The translations under genes and the position numbers were made by a program. Shown here piece after piece: positions 17,988 to 25,751 of a stretch of 35,956 nucleotides of DNA. The DNA comes from an uncultured Porphyromonadaceae bacterium (GTDB taxonomy: Bacteria; Bacteroidota; Bacteroidia; Bacteroidales; Muribaculaceae), in contig CAMWVA010000014.1 in the NCBI GenBank assembly GCA_947177575.1, positions 1 to 35,956 of the forward strand, read 5' to 3'. The first letter of the stretch is position 1. Every line of letters begins with the position of its first letter. The notes under the pieces are model-generated. The model was not told the DNA's origin. It did no database searches and saw only the letters and a program-made list of their open reading frames with translations.

Positions 17988-19148
17988 ATGAAAGTAGCTA
18001 TTGTAACTCATAAATTACTCCATAATTATGGAGGTGTTCTACAAGCATACGCTTTACAGAAGGCTCTTAGAGAATTAGGACATAATCCTATAGGTATAGA
18101 CTGTGTTCCACCTTTGATGAGTCGGCATAGATATTTATTGGCCAATATAAAGACATTATGTTTTAGAATGATTGGTAAATATAATAGAAAATGGATTTCG
18201 TTTCCTATAGAAGAAAGGAAAGACTTTTTTAAAGACTTTTATAACAAGTATATGGCTTTAACTCCAATCTGTAAAAAGTATACATATAGTGTACTAAAGC
18301 AGATTGGTGCTAAAGCAATTATTGTTGGCAGTGACCAGGTCTGGCGATCATCATTTTATTCAGACAGAGGGTTATATATGGATATGTTTCTGAGATTTGC
18401 ATTAAAGTTTAAGGGTCTTAAGATAGCCTATGCAGCCTCATTTGGGATAGTAAATCTGGAAGTATCAAAAAAGGAGCAATATCTGTTACAATATCTAATA
18501 TCTAAATTTACTGCCATATCGACACGTGAACTTTCCGGAGTATATCTATGTAAGCAGCATCTGAAAGTTGATGCACTACATATATGTGATCCTACAATAC
18601 TACTTACACGAAAAGATTATATGCAACTTACAGAGAAACCAACCTATACTGATTATATATTTGGTTATATATTAGATATAGAACCAGTTACTGAAGGAGT
18701 GATTAAAAAAATAGCGAAACAACTTGGACTACAAGTCCGTATAGAAGGAGCGGAAAGTTCAGCATATATAAGTATAGAGAGGTGGTTAGGAATGATAGAG
18801 GGTGCTACTGCAATGATTACTAATTCTTTTCATGGTACAGTATTTGCTCTTATAACCCATACTCCATTTATTGTTATAGCTCATGAAGAAAGGGGGACAG
18901 AACGTTTATGTTCATTATTGAATAGTTTAGATCTTAATGAACGTATGGTAACTGATAATGTATATATAAAGGCGTATATGTTGAAAGAATATAACATTGA
19001 TTGGGAAAAGATAGATAAGAAACTGGAGACTATGCGTGTCGTCGGAAAACGTTTTCTTGAGGAAGCATTATGTGGTAAAACTACTAAAGAAATAGCACAG
19101 ATATTTTTGCGTGAGAAGTTATTAGACAGTCTAACTTCAAACTTATAG
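17988..19148 (+). CDS. polysaccharide pyruvyl transferase family protein
   Basis: A 386-residue cytoplasmic enzyme of the family that moves pyruvate from phosphoenolpyruvate to sugar hydroxyls as a ketal, giving polymers acidic groups. The start KVAIVTHKLLHNYGGVLQAYAL is the family opening, IIVGSDQVWRSSF (about 112-124) is its most diagnostic motif, and TNSFHGTVFALIT (about 276-288) is the second Rossmann-domain motif. Length is usual. Codon use is AT-rich like its two neighbours (one sampled 60-nt line is 28% GC). It follows the Wzc-like gene by 20 bp and precedes the GT4 gene by 3 bp. The sugar substrate cannot be told. Confidence 0.93.
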   Translation: MKVAIVTHKLLHNYGGVLQAYALQKALRELGHNPIGIDCVPPLMSRHRYLLANIKTLCFRMIGKYNRKWISFPIEERKDFFKDFYNKYMALTPICKKYTYSVLKQIGAKAIIVGSDQVWRSSFYSDRGLYMDMFLRFALKFKGLKIAYAASFGIVNLEVSKKEQYLLQYLISKFTAISTRELSGVYLCKQHLKVDALHICDPTILLTRKDYMQLTEKPTYTDYIFGYILDIEPVTEGVIKKIAKQLGLQVRIEGAESSAYISIERWLGMIEGATAMITNSFHGTVFALITHTPFIVIAHEERGTERLCSLLNSLDLNERMVTDNVYIKAYMLKEYNIDWEKIDKKLETMRVVGKRFLEEALCGKTTKEIAQIFLREKLLDSLTSNL

Positions 19149-19151
19149 ATT

Positions 19152-20219
19152 ATGAAAATAGATGTGATTGTATCTGCTATAATACCCGGAGGAGGAATTA
19201 CAACCTTTGTAACACAATTATGCAAAAGACTTAGTAGTAAATATTTGGTACGGCTTATAGTAACTCATAAAGAAGTAGAAGAGGAACAAGTGATTTATCT
19301 TAATATGTTTCTAAGCCGTGGATTGATTGATATATCAAAATCATATAAACTATGGCGTTATATACGACTTATCCATATATGGAGAAGTGATATGCCGGAT
19401 TATATAATAAACAATTATAATGCTGTAGGACAATATGTATTACCTATATTGGCCAGTAGAGTAAGAAATCTACATATAGTACATGGTATAACACCAGATT
19501 TTAAGCGGGTCGCTACTATTAACAAGAGTTATACATCGCACTGGGTTGTTCCAAGTATAAAAACTGCTGAAATGATTATGACAGGTAACAAATCAGTTAG
19601 AGCAGAGGATATCACAGTCATACCACATGGTGTGGAAGAAATTTCAGAAGTAAATATAATTGGACAGAAGCTGCAGAATAAAATATTCCTGATATATGTA
19701 GGAGTATTAGAAGAGCATAAAGGTGCAGATGTACTTCCGGATATAGTAAAGCTGCTTGAAAAGAGAAATATATCTTACCAATTCAATATTATAGGTGAAG
19801 GTAGTCTGAGAGAAATACTCTGTAAAAATCTTGCATCTGAGATGTCTGAAGATAAAGTGCGACTGCATGGAGTAATAAGACATGAAGCAGTGCTTAAGAT
19901 GTTTACTCAGGCTAATATACTTGTCTATCCTACCCGAATAGACTCGTTCGGACTGGTTATAGCAGAATCAATGATGGCAGGCTGTGTACCTATAGTCGGA
20001 AAAATAGCGGGCGTGACCGATCAGATAATCGACAACGCCCGTGATGGATTCTTAGTATCGGTTAAGGCCGAAGAGATAGTACAAAAGATATGTGAACTTA
20101 GACAAGATTTTCAACTTCTTGAAAGAATGTCGGTACAAGCGAGATATACTGCCTCAGTTCGTTATTCTCTTACTGCTATGACTGAAGCTTATAATAGACT
20201 TTTAATCCAATTGTTATGA
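19152..20219 (+). CDS. glycosyltransferase family 4 protein
   Basis: A 355-residue GT-B fold transferase, expected to add one sugar from a nucleotide-sugar donor during polysaccharide assembly on the cytoplasmic face of the membrane. The N-terminal domain starts IDVIVSAIIPGGGITTFV, with the glycine-rich acceptor loop. The C-terminal domain begins at IFLIYVGVLEEHKGAD, followed by FNIIGEGSLRE and the donor-site segment DSFGLVIAESMMAGCVPIV (about 264-282). Donor, acceptor and linkage are unknown. It is 3 bp behind the pyruvyl transferase gene. Its TGA stop overlaps the nspC end by 6 bp on the other strand, and no hairpin separates them. Confidence 0.95.
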   Translation: MKIDVIVSAIIPGGGITTFVTQLCKRLSSKYLVRLIVTHKEVEEEQVIYLNMFLSRGLIDISKSYKLWRYIRLIHIWRSDMPDYIINNYNAVGQYVLPILASRVRNLHIVHGITPDFKRVATINKSYTSHWVVPSIKTAEMIMTGNKSVRAEDITVIPHGVEEISEVNIIGQKLQNKIFLIYVGVLEEHKGADVLPDIVKLLEKRNISYQFNIIGEGSLREILCKNLASEMSEDKVRLHGVIRHEAVLKMFTQANILVYPTRIDSFGLVIAESMMAGCVPIVGKIAGVTDQIIDNARDGFLVSVKAEEIVQKICELRQDFQLLERMSVQARYTASVRYSLTAMTEAYNRLLIQLL

Positions 20220-21401
20220 CATACGGTCACGATAGTCTTCATAAGTAAATTCTCTAAGTAGCTGAGGAGCTCCTTGAGAAGGCTGTAACCATATTGAAGG
20301 ATGCTGGAGTCCGTTAAACATAGTAGTTTTTACAGTAGTATAATGATTCATATCTTTTAAAGTGAGACGCTGGCCAGGAAGGAGAGGAGTTGAAAATGTC
20401 CAGTCGCCGACAAAATCACCGCTTAGGCAAGAATTGCCACCTAGTCTGTATGAGATACCATCTTTCTTATCAGTATCAGGTAATGATTCAGCAACAACCG
20501 GTTTATATGGCATTTCCAGACAATCAGGCATGTGACAGGCAAATGAAGCATCTATAATAGCAGTCCTTATACCAGCATCTTCGACTACATCAAGTACCTG
20601 CGTGATGAGATCACCTGTCTGCCATGTAAATGCACTGCCAGGTTCGATTATGATCTGCAGATGAGGATATTTATCGTGTAGTTTATTCATAATTTTTATG
20701 AAATGCTTTACGTCATAGTCACTTCGTGTAATGAGATGACCACCTCCCATATTCAGCCATTTTATGTGAGGTAAGAGATGACCGTATTGTTCCTCAAATG
20801 CATGGAGTACCTTTTCAAGGTCGTAGCTCGATGATTCACATAGAGCATGAAAATGCAAGCCCTCAATACCTTCTGGCAATCCTTCGGTAAGTTTAGACGG
20901 ATTTTCGCCGAACCGTGAACCCGGTACACAAGGATTATATATATCAGTTTCAATAACACTACAATGAGGATTAACTCTTAATCCTACAGAGACCGGGTTA
21001 TCCGGATGTGTATCATTCCATTTATCTATTGCGGTATGAAATCGTTCGAACTGAGCTAGAGAATTAAAAGTGATATGCGAACAACCTGCAAGAAACTTTG
21101 GAAAAGTTTCGTCAGTATATACCGGGCAGTAAGCATGCACATCATGCCCAAGATAGTCAAGCGAGAGTTTCATTTCATTGAGAGAGCTGGCTGTGGAAGC
21201 ATCAAAATATTCTTTAATGATGGGAAAAGTCTTCCATAGGGCATTGGCTTTAAAAGCCATAATAATCTTAATATCGGCTTTCTCTGCTACATTTTTAAGT
21301 TTCTGAAGGTTTGCACGTAATTTATCTTCATATATAATATAAAAAGGAGTAGGAATATCAGCTGTTGAAATAGGCTGACTATTGTTAAAAGTTTCAGACA
21401 T
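20214..21401 (-). CDS. nspC: carboxynorspermidine decarboxylase
   Basis: A 395-residue PLP enzyme of the alanine racemase-type fold that removes CO2 from carboxyspermidine or carboxynorspermidine, the last step of the alternative polyamine pathway of many gut bacteria. The PLP lysine is Lys51 in FKANALW. DASTASSLNEMKL, the glycine-rich PLP phosphate site LNMGGGH, and the cysteine loop GNSCLSGDFVGDW complete the family pattern, and IPTPFYIIYEDKL is its usual start. Length fits. It is the last gene of the minus unit, only 4 nt behind the uvrD-type stop, so probably translated from the same message. The dehydrogenase partner for this route is not in the window. Confidence 0.95.
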   Translation of the reverse strand: MSETFNNSQPISTADIPTPFYIIYEDKLRANLQKLKNVAEKADIKIIMAFKANALWKTFPIIKEYFDASTASSLNEMKLSLDYLGHDVHAYCPVYTDETFPKFLAGCSHITFNSLAQFERFHTAIDKWNDTHPDNPVSVGLRVNPHCSVIETDIYNPCVPGSRFGENPSKLTEGLPEGIEGLHFHALCESSSYDLEKVLHAFEEQYGHLLPHIKWLNMGGGHLITRSDYDVKHFIKIMNKLHDKYPHLQIIIEPGSAFTWQTGDLITQVLDVVEDAGIRTAIIDASFACHMPDCLEMPYKPVVAESLPDTDKKDGISYRLGGNSCLSGDFVGDWTFSTPLLPGQRLTLKDMNHYTTVKTTMFNGLQHPSIWLQPSQGAPQLLREFTYEDYRDRMS

Positions 21402-21405
21402 TTAA

Positions 21406-23748
21406 TTAGAATTTAAGTAAATTAAACTTCGCGAATTTTAACATCAGTTTCTTTATACCGACAATACCGAAGTCAACTGTAATAGTCGGCTCACCTGATA
21501 ATTGTCCAAGAGCACGGACTTCCCCTCGACCATATTTATTATGTTCAATAACACTTCCTATCCGTAGGTCAGGGGTGTTAGTAGGGGTAGCAGAATGTTT
21601 CTGCAATACTTCTTTTAAGGGTCTTAGTGAAGAAGAGGCCTGGCCAGAAGACGTAGTGTTATGACGAGAGGTATTACCTGAAGAAAAAGAAGCTTTCTGA
21701 TTCCCTCGGCTGGTAGTAGAGTAGTTTGCTAAAGGATTAATAAATGATTTATTTGATTTAGCGGATGAAGATACAACTTTAAGGAATCTAGTATCAATCT
21801 CACCAAGAAAGCGTGAGGGCATAGTAGGAGTAGTCTGTCCATTTCGGAATCTGCTGGCAGCATAGGTAAGGGTACAGGTTGTCTTTGCTCTTGTCATGGC
21901 TACATAGAGTAATCTTCGTTCTTCTTCTACCTGTTCAGGAGATTCCATAGATAAAGCAGATGGGAAAAGCTCTTCTTCTACTCCAACTATAATAATATGT
22001 TTGAATTCAAGACCTTTTGCGGCATGTACAGTCATCAAAGTCACTTTGGGTTGATTATCTTCTTCCGTTTCATCCTGGTCTGTAGCCAACATGACCTCTG
22101 ATAAAAAGGCACGCATATCAGTCTCACCTTCACCGGTCTCTGTACGTGATTCTACAAAATCTTTCAGACCTGTGAGCATTTCAGTCAAGTTTTCTTGCCG
22201 ACTAATACTTTCAGGAGTATTATCGTGTGCCAATGAGGTGAGAATACCGGTACGATTATATATAAGCTGAGCTACTTCAAAAGCATTTGAGCCTGAAACA
22301 TTATCTTTAATAAACTCATTTATAAGAGAGGTAAAATTCTTTAATTTCTTTATTGTACCGGCATTAAGGCCTTCTATTCCTGTATTAATAGCCATCATAA
22401 TAGTCTGCCACAGTGAAGTTTTATTAGCAGAAGCTACGGTCTGAAGCTTTTTAAGAGTGGTTTCACCTATACCACGCGCCGGATAATTGATTATACGTCG
22501 TAATGCCTCATCATCGTCCGGATTAATGACAAGCCTAAAATAACAGATAATATCCTTTATTTCCTTACGTTGATAGAATGATAGTCCTCCATAGATACGA
22601 TACGGTATATTACGTTTGCGGAGAGCTTCTTCAAGCACACGGCTTTGTGCATTAGTACGGTACAACACAGCGTATTCGTCCAGACTATCATGACGAGTTA
22701 GTACAGATTGTGAAATCATATTAGCTACCAGATAAGCTTCTTCAAAATCACTGTATGTTTTGACTATTTTGACAAGCTCTCCCGTTTCGTTCTCACTGTA
22801 AACCGTCTTCTTCATTTGCCGGGTATTCTTGGCAATAAGACTTCCGGCAGCATTAATTATATTCTGAGTTGAGCGGTAGTTCCGTTCGAGTTTAAAAATA
22901 CGTAAGCCCGGATAGTATTTCTCCATAGTCAGAATATTAGAAATATTTGCACCACGAAATGAATAGATACTTTGGGCATCATCACCGACCACACACAGAT
23001 TGTTACCGACATCAGACAATTGTGAAATTATCAGGTGCTGGGCAAAATTGGTATCCTGATATTCATCTACAAGAATATAGCGGAAAAACTCTTGATAATG
23101 ACGTCTTATCTCAGGATGATCACGTAAAAGAAGATTCATATACACGAGAATATCGTCAAAATCCATAGCATTTGCCAAACGACACCGTTCGGAGTATATT
23201 GCAAATATTCTTGAAGTCAATGGTCTCTGAGCTCTACGATCCATATCATAGTACACGTTATGATACTGCTCCGGAGACATCATTGCATTCTTTGCATTAG
23301 AAATAGTAGCGGCGATAGTAGCAGGTTTATATATTTTTTCATCGAGATCTAACTCCTTGATGATTATTTTAATCAATGATTTAGAATCGTTGGTATCATA
23401 TATAGTAAAGCCTGGTTTGAAGCCAATCAGTTCTGTATGATGACGTAGTATGCGCAGAAAGATACTGTGAAAAGTTCCCATCCACAGACGTTGTGCTACT
23501 GAAGGATTGACGATATTGCAGATACGTTCTTTCATTTCACGCGCTGCCTTATTAGTAAAAGTAAGCGCCATAATGCGATAAGGCTCAAATCCACGCCGCA
23601 GAAGGTCTACTATCTTATATGTTAATACACGAGTCTTACCGGAACCAGCCCCGGCAATAACGAGCGACGGACCGTCACAGTAAGTGACAGCAGCACGTTG
23701 CTGTTCGTTCAATAAGTCAAGATAATTATAATTAATATCTTCTGCCAT
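21406..23748 (-). CDS. UvrD/PcrA-type superfamily 1 DNA helicase
   Basis: A 780-residue ATP-dependent 3'-5' DNA helicase for repair and clearing of replication blocks. Motifs in order: Q motif LNEQQRAAV (about 13-21), Walker A GAGSGKTR (33-40), Ia TFTNKAAREM, Walker B VDEYQDTN (about 228-235), VVGDDAQSIYSFRGA, LERNYRST, VTLMTVHAAKGLEF, and VAMTRAKTT. The C-terminus has a serine-rich linker and a Tudor-like ending (IGSVIEHNKYGRGEVRAL), as in PcrA. Length is normal for the family. The gene is 23 bp downstream of the HsdR-N gene and 4 bp upstream of nspC, within a four-gene minus-strand unit. Confidence 0.96.
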   Translation of the reverse strand: MAEDINYNYLDLLNEQQRAAVTYCDGPSLVIAGAGSGKTRVLTYKIVDLLRRGFEPYRIMALTFTNKAAREMKERICNIVNPSVAQRLWMGTFHSIFLRILRHHTELIGFKPGFTIYDTNDSKSLIKIIIKELDLDEKIYKPATIAATISNAKNAMMSPEQYHNVYYDMDRRAQRPLTSRIFAIYSERCRLANAMDFDDILVYMNLLLRDHPEIRRHYQEFFRYILVDEYQDTNFAQHLIISQLSDVGNNLCVVGDDAQSIYSFRGANISNILTMEKYYPGLRIFKLERNYRSTQNIINAAGSLIAKNTRQMKKTVYSENETGELVKIVKTYSDFEEAYLVANMISQSVLTRHDSLDEYAVLYRTNAQSRVLEEALRKRNIPYRIYGGLSFYQRKEIKDIICYFRLVINPDDDEALRRIINYPARGIGETTLKKLQTVASANKTSLWQTIMMAINTGIEGLNAGTIKKLKNFTSLINEFIKDNVSGSNAFEVAQLIYNRTGILTSLAHDNTPESISRQENLTEMLTGLKDFVESRTETGEGETDMRAFLSEVMLATDQDETEEDNQPKVTLMTVHAAKGLEFKHIIIVGVEEELFPSALSMESPEQVEEERRLLYVAMTRAKTTCTLTYAASRFRNGQTTPTMPSRFLGEIDTRFLKVVSSSAKSNKSFINPLANYSTTSRGNQKASFSSGNTSRHNTTSSGQASSSLRPLKEVLQKHSATPTNTPDLRIGSVIEHNKYGRGEVRALGQLSGEPTITVDFGIVGIKKLMLKFAKFNLLKF

Positions 23749-23771
23749 AATAAAATATGTGAATTACAGAG

Positions 23772-24308
23772 TCAAATAATAGAGAATATATCTCCGTAAT
23801 CTGGAATATATGGTAAAAAACTGTATGAATCAGTTGTGTAATCAATCTGACAGCAATAATGTTTCAGACCGTTCGATACAATCAGAAAAGGAGTATGCAG
23901 CACCATATTATATCTTACAATCTGATCGAATGTAGTCTGAGAAATGGCTATATGAGGAGCCTTATATTCAATTATCATCAACGGACGACCATCAGATCTG
24001 AATACTACTGTATCACAACGACGTGAAGTGTTATTGAGAGTTATGCCAGCTTCTACAGCAATTAGAGAAAGAGGGTAGTGCAGGTACTCTGTAAGCCAAG
24101 AAATAAAATTCTGTCTTACCCATTCCTCGGGCGTGAGTTTAAGCCATTTATGGCGTATTCTGTCGAAGATTACCATTTTTCCAGCCGAATCTTTTTTAAT
24201 ACGTACTTTACCTGATGGAATATTTAGTTGTGGTAATCTATCTGACGATGAGAAACTATTATTTATCAGAGCGTACAAAAGAATTGAGAGGTGAATACTC
24301 AGTATCAA
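23772..24308 (-). CDS. standalone HsdR-N domain nuclease-like protein
   Basis: About 155-178 residues matching the N-terminal domain of type I restriction subunit HsdR, here as a whole protein. The sequence IFDRIRHKWLKLTPEEWVRQNF is the family's signature. The PD-(D/E)XK-type residues are Glu86 (VEAGI), Asp99 (RRCDTVVF), and Glu114-x-Lys116 (IIEYKAP), all in order, so nuclease activity is possible but unproven. The start is unclear: the track uses TTG at 24308, which overlaps the nuclease gene by 50 bp; another TTG lies at 24278. No ATG occurs before residue 45, while the family needs QLNIPSGKVRIKK from residue 27. No methylase or specificity subunit is nearby, so it is not a type I restriction system. 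It is common in Bacteroidetes without known role. Confidence 0.85.
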   Translation of the reverse strand: MILSIHLSILLYALINNSFSSSDRLPQLNIPSGKVRIKKDSAGKMVIFDRIRHKWLKLTPEEWVRQNFISWLTEYLHYPLSLIAVEAGITLNNTSRRCDTVVFRSDGRPLMIIEYKAPHIAISQTTFDQIVRYNMVLHTPFLIVSNGLKHYCCQIDYTTDSYSFLPYIPDYGDIFSII

Positions 24309-25080
24309 ATATAGAATTTAGGATATCAGCGAGACGTAAGCCTCCACGAAGAAACTGTTGTTCTACTACAGGCGTCCACTCAGCAATATAATCGTAACTC
24401 AAGGCACTATCTTCAGGAGTTGTATCATAGATTCTGGTAGCTATCTCATAAGTCTGTCTGCCCCATTCGTCGGGATTTGTGAGTGTAAAGACTTCTTCAT
24501 TAACAGTAGTGTCATTGCAGTCAATCTGTTGTGCCCACTCAGTATAACTCCATTTATGTGCCTGTTCGGGAAGCCAGCTATCCCATGCTGAATGTAAGTT
24601 TGAGTGTCGGTCAAAAAGTTTTACGCTATGTCGGTTACCTCCTAAATCGGAAGCCCGTCCCATGTGCATAGGCTGATGTAAATCACCCATGAAATGAACT
24701 ACCAATTTCAATGCCAATGCTTTCTGTTCTTTAGAACTGTCAGGATTATTCAGCAATTTAGTCTGTTCGTATATGGCCTGAACAATATTGCCTTCGGGAA
24801 TATTAGGGGCTGTATCATAGGAAAATTCCGGATCAATATTTTTATAATGCCAGGTCTTTGTATAGGCATATTCCGGAGTATGTGAAGCATTGTCCATCCA
24901 GTTAGCCCAATATACAATAGATTTTCCGTCAAGAATCTCGGTTATCTGTTGTTTAGCAACTGGTGTGAGATGGTTTTCGGCGATAAAAGCGACAGTATCA
25001 TGTCCTTTTTGCCCCCAGCCAAACATAGGAGCTGCTGAAAGAATAAGAAATGAAAGAGAGAGAAATGAATGTAGTTTCAT
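24259..25080 (-). CDS. S1/P1 family zinc-dependent nuclease
   Basis: A 273-residue exported nuclease that cuts single-stranded nucleic acids, acting in the periplasm or outside. A signal peptide (MKLHSFLSLSFLILSAAPMFG) sets the start at 25080; the track used a TTG at 25116 inside a palindrome. Cleavage before WGQKGHD leaves Trp as the new N-terminus, whose amino group binds a zinc ion in this family. Further zinc ligands are visible in GHD, WMDNASH, TWHYKN, VHFMGDLHQPMH and LHSAWD. Length matches bacterial members. It is the first gene of the unit with HsdR-N, uvrD-type helicase and nspC, overlapping the HsdR-N reading frame by up to 50 bp. A 40-nt palindrome ends 16 nt before its ATG. Confidence 0.93.
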   Translation of the reverse strand: MKLHSFLSLSFLILSAAPMFGWGQKGHDTVAFIAENHLTPVAKQQITEILDGKSIVYWANWMDNASHTPEYAYTKTWHYKNIDPEFSYDTAPNIPEGNIVQAIYEQTKLLNNPDSSKEQKALALKLVVHFMGDLHQPMHMGRASDLGGNRHSVKLFDRHSNLHSAWDSWLPEQAHKWSYTEWAQQIDCNDTTVNEEVFTLTNPDEWGRQTYEIATRIYDTTPEDSALSYDYIAEWTPVVEQQFLRGGLRLADILNSIFDTEYSPLNSFVRSDK

Positions 25081-25096
25081 AATAAACAATGTATTA

Positions 25097-25136
25097 AAGA
25101 GAGAGAAATTCACCAATTGGTGAATTTCTCTCTCTT
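25097..25136. repeat. 40-nt perfect palindrome, leader hairpin or terminator
   Basis: AAGAGAGAGAAATTCACC and its complement form 20-bp arms with no unpaired loop in the DNA, centred on CCAATTGG. It lies 64 bp beyond the trxA stop, and ends 16 nt before the nuclease ATG on the minus strand. It could stop trxA transcription, but with only 16 nt left it must also lie in, or next to, the start of the nuclease message. Confidence 0.65.
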
Positions 25137-25199
25137 ATTAATTAAATTTGGTTGAAAAGAGATTCAACTCAATCAGCTAAATTTATGGTTTTACCTTAA

Positions 25200-25514
25200 T
25201 CAAAGCAGAGGTTTAAGCTTATTCTCAAGATCGGAAAGCTTAACCAGACCTACACTACGGTCTTTAAGTTCTCCATCCTTAAAGAAGAGTACAGTTGGTA
25301 TATTACGTACACGATTAGCTGAAGCAATCTCATCGTTTTCATCGATATTGAGTTTACCTATAACAGCTTGTTCGCCATACTTTTCAGCCAGTTCTTCTAC
25401 TACCGGTCCGAGTTTGATACAAGGGCCACACCATGTAGCCCAGAAGTCAATCACCACAGGACGACCGCTCTCAATAGCTTCGCGGGCAGTCTGGTCAGTG
25501 AATTGTAGTGCCAT
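25200..25514 (-). CDS. trxA: thioredoxin
   Basis: A 104-residue cytoplasmic thiol-disulfide reductant that gives electrons to ribonucleotide reductase, peroxiredoxins and others. The active site is WATWCGPC with Cys29 and Cys32, in FWATWCGPCIKLGPV. The cis-proline loop NIPTVLFFKDG lies near residue 75 and the usual glycine (SVGLV) follows. The normal third lysine between the cysteines' neighbours is replaced (CGPCIK), which is common. It has its own promoter 108 bp upstream of the ATG and ends in a 40-nt palindrome. Its stop lies 119 bp before the nuclease gene ATG on the same strand. Confidence 0.97.
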   Translation of the reverse strand: MALQFTDQTAREAIESGRPVVIDFWATWCGPCIKLGPVVEELAEKYGEQAVIGKLNIDENDEIASANRVRNIPTVLFFKDGELKDRSVGLVKLSDLENKLKPLL

Positions 25515-25621
25515 GATATAAAAATTTAATAGTTATAGCATTATTGATTGTAGATGCAGAAACTTATATTTACCTTGTACAGTAATTATGTACCAGAAAT
25601 AATAACTAAGCTTCAGCACTC

Positions 25622-25653
25622 CAAAGTTAGTTACAATAACTGAAATAGACAAA
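25622..25653 (-). promoter_or_regulatory. Bacteroidetes-type promoter for trxA
   Basis: On the minus strand TTTG (complement of 25650-25653) is followed by a 20-nt spacer and TAACTTTG (complement of 25622-25629). Transcription should start near 25615, about 100 nt before the trxA ATG. Confidence 0.7.
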
Positions 25654-25655
25654 TT

Positions 25656-25746
25656 TTTCATCTTAATTTAATAAGAAGATGAAATGTGTAGAGTAATAAT
25701 TTATCTATTTAGATGAATACTTACTGATATTAAATGAGGTAAGTAT
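25656..25746 (-). terminator. two tandem hairpins after dnaE
   Basis: Two inverted repeats follow the dnaE stop on the minus strand: ATACTTAC/GTAAGTAT (25717-25724 and 25739-25746, 14-nt loop) and TTTCATCTT/AAGATGAAA (25656-25664 and 25676-25684, 11-nt loop). Neither has a T-tract on the minus strand. They lie just before the trxA promoter, where a dnaE stop signal would be expected. Confidence 0.4.
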
Positions 25747-25751
25747 CATTC

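Noticed and set aside
15401-20219. Integrated mobile element carrying the polysaccharide genes
   Set aside because: No integrase, transposase, terminal repeats or tRNA attachment site were seen; only base composition suggests transfer.
23772-24308. Type I restriction-modification system suggested by the HsdR-N gene
   Set aside because: No HsdM or HsdS gene and no HsdR helicase part is near; the domain stands alone as in many Bacteroidetes.
25515-25751. tRNA or small RNA gene in the dnaE-trxA gap
   Set aside because: Only the promoter and two hairpins can be seen; no cloverleaf or CCA-like end.
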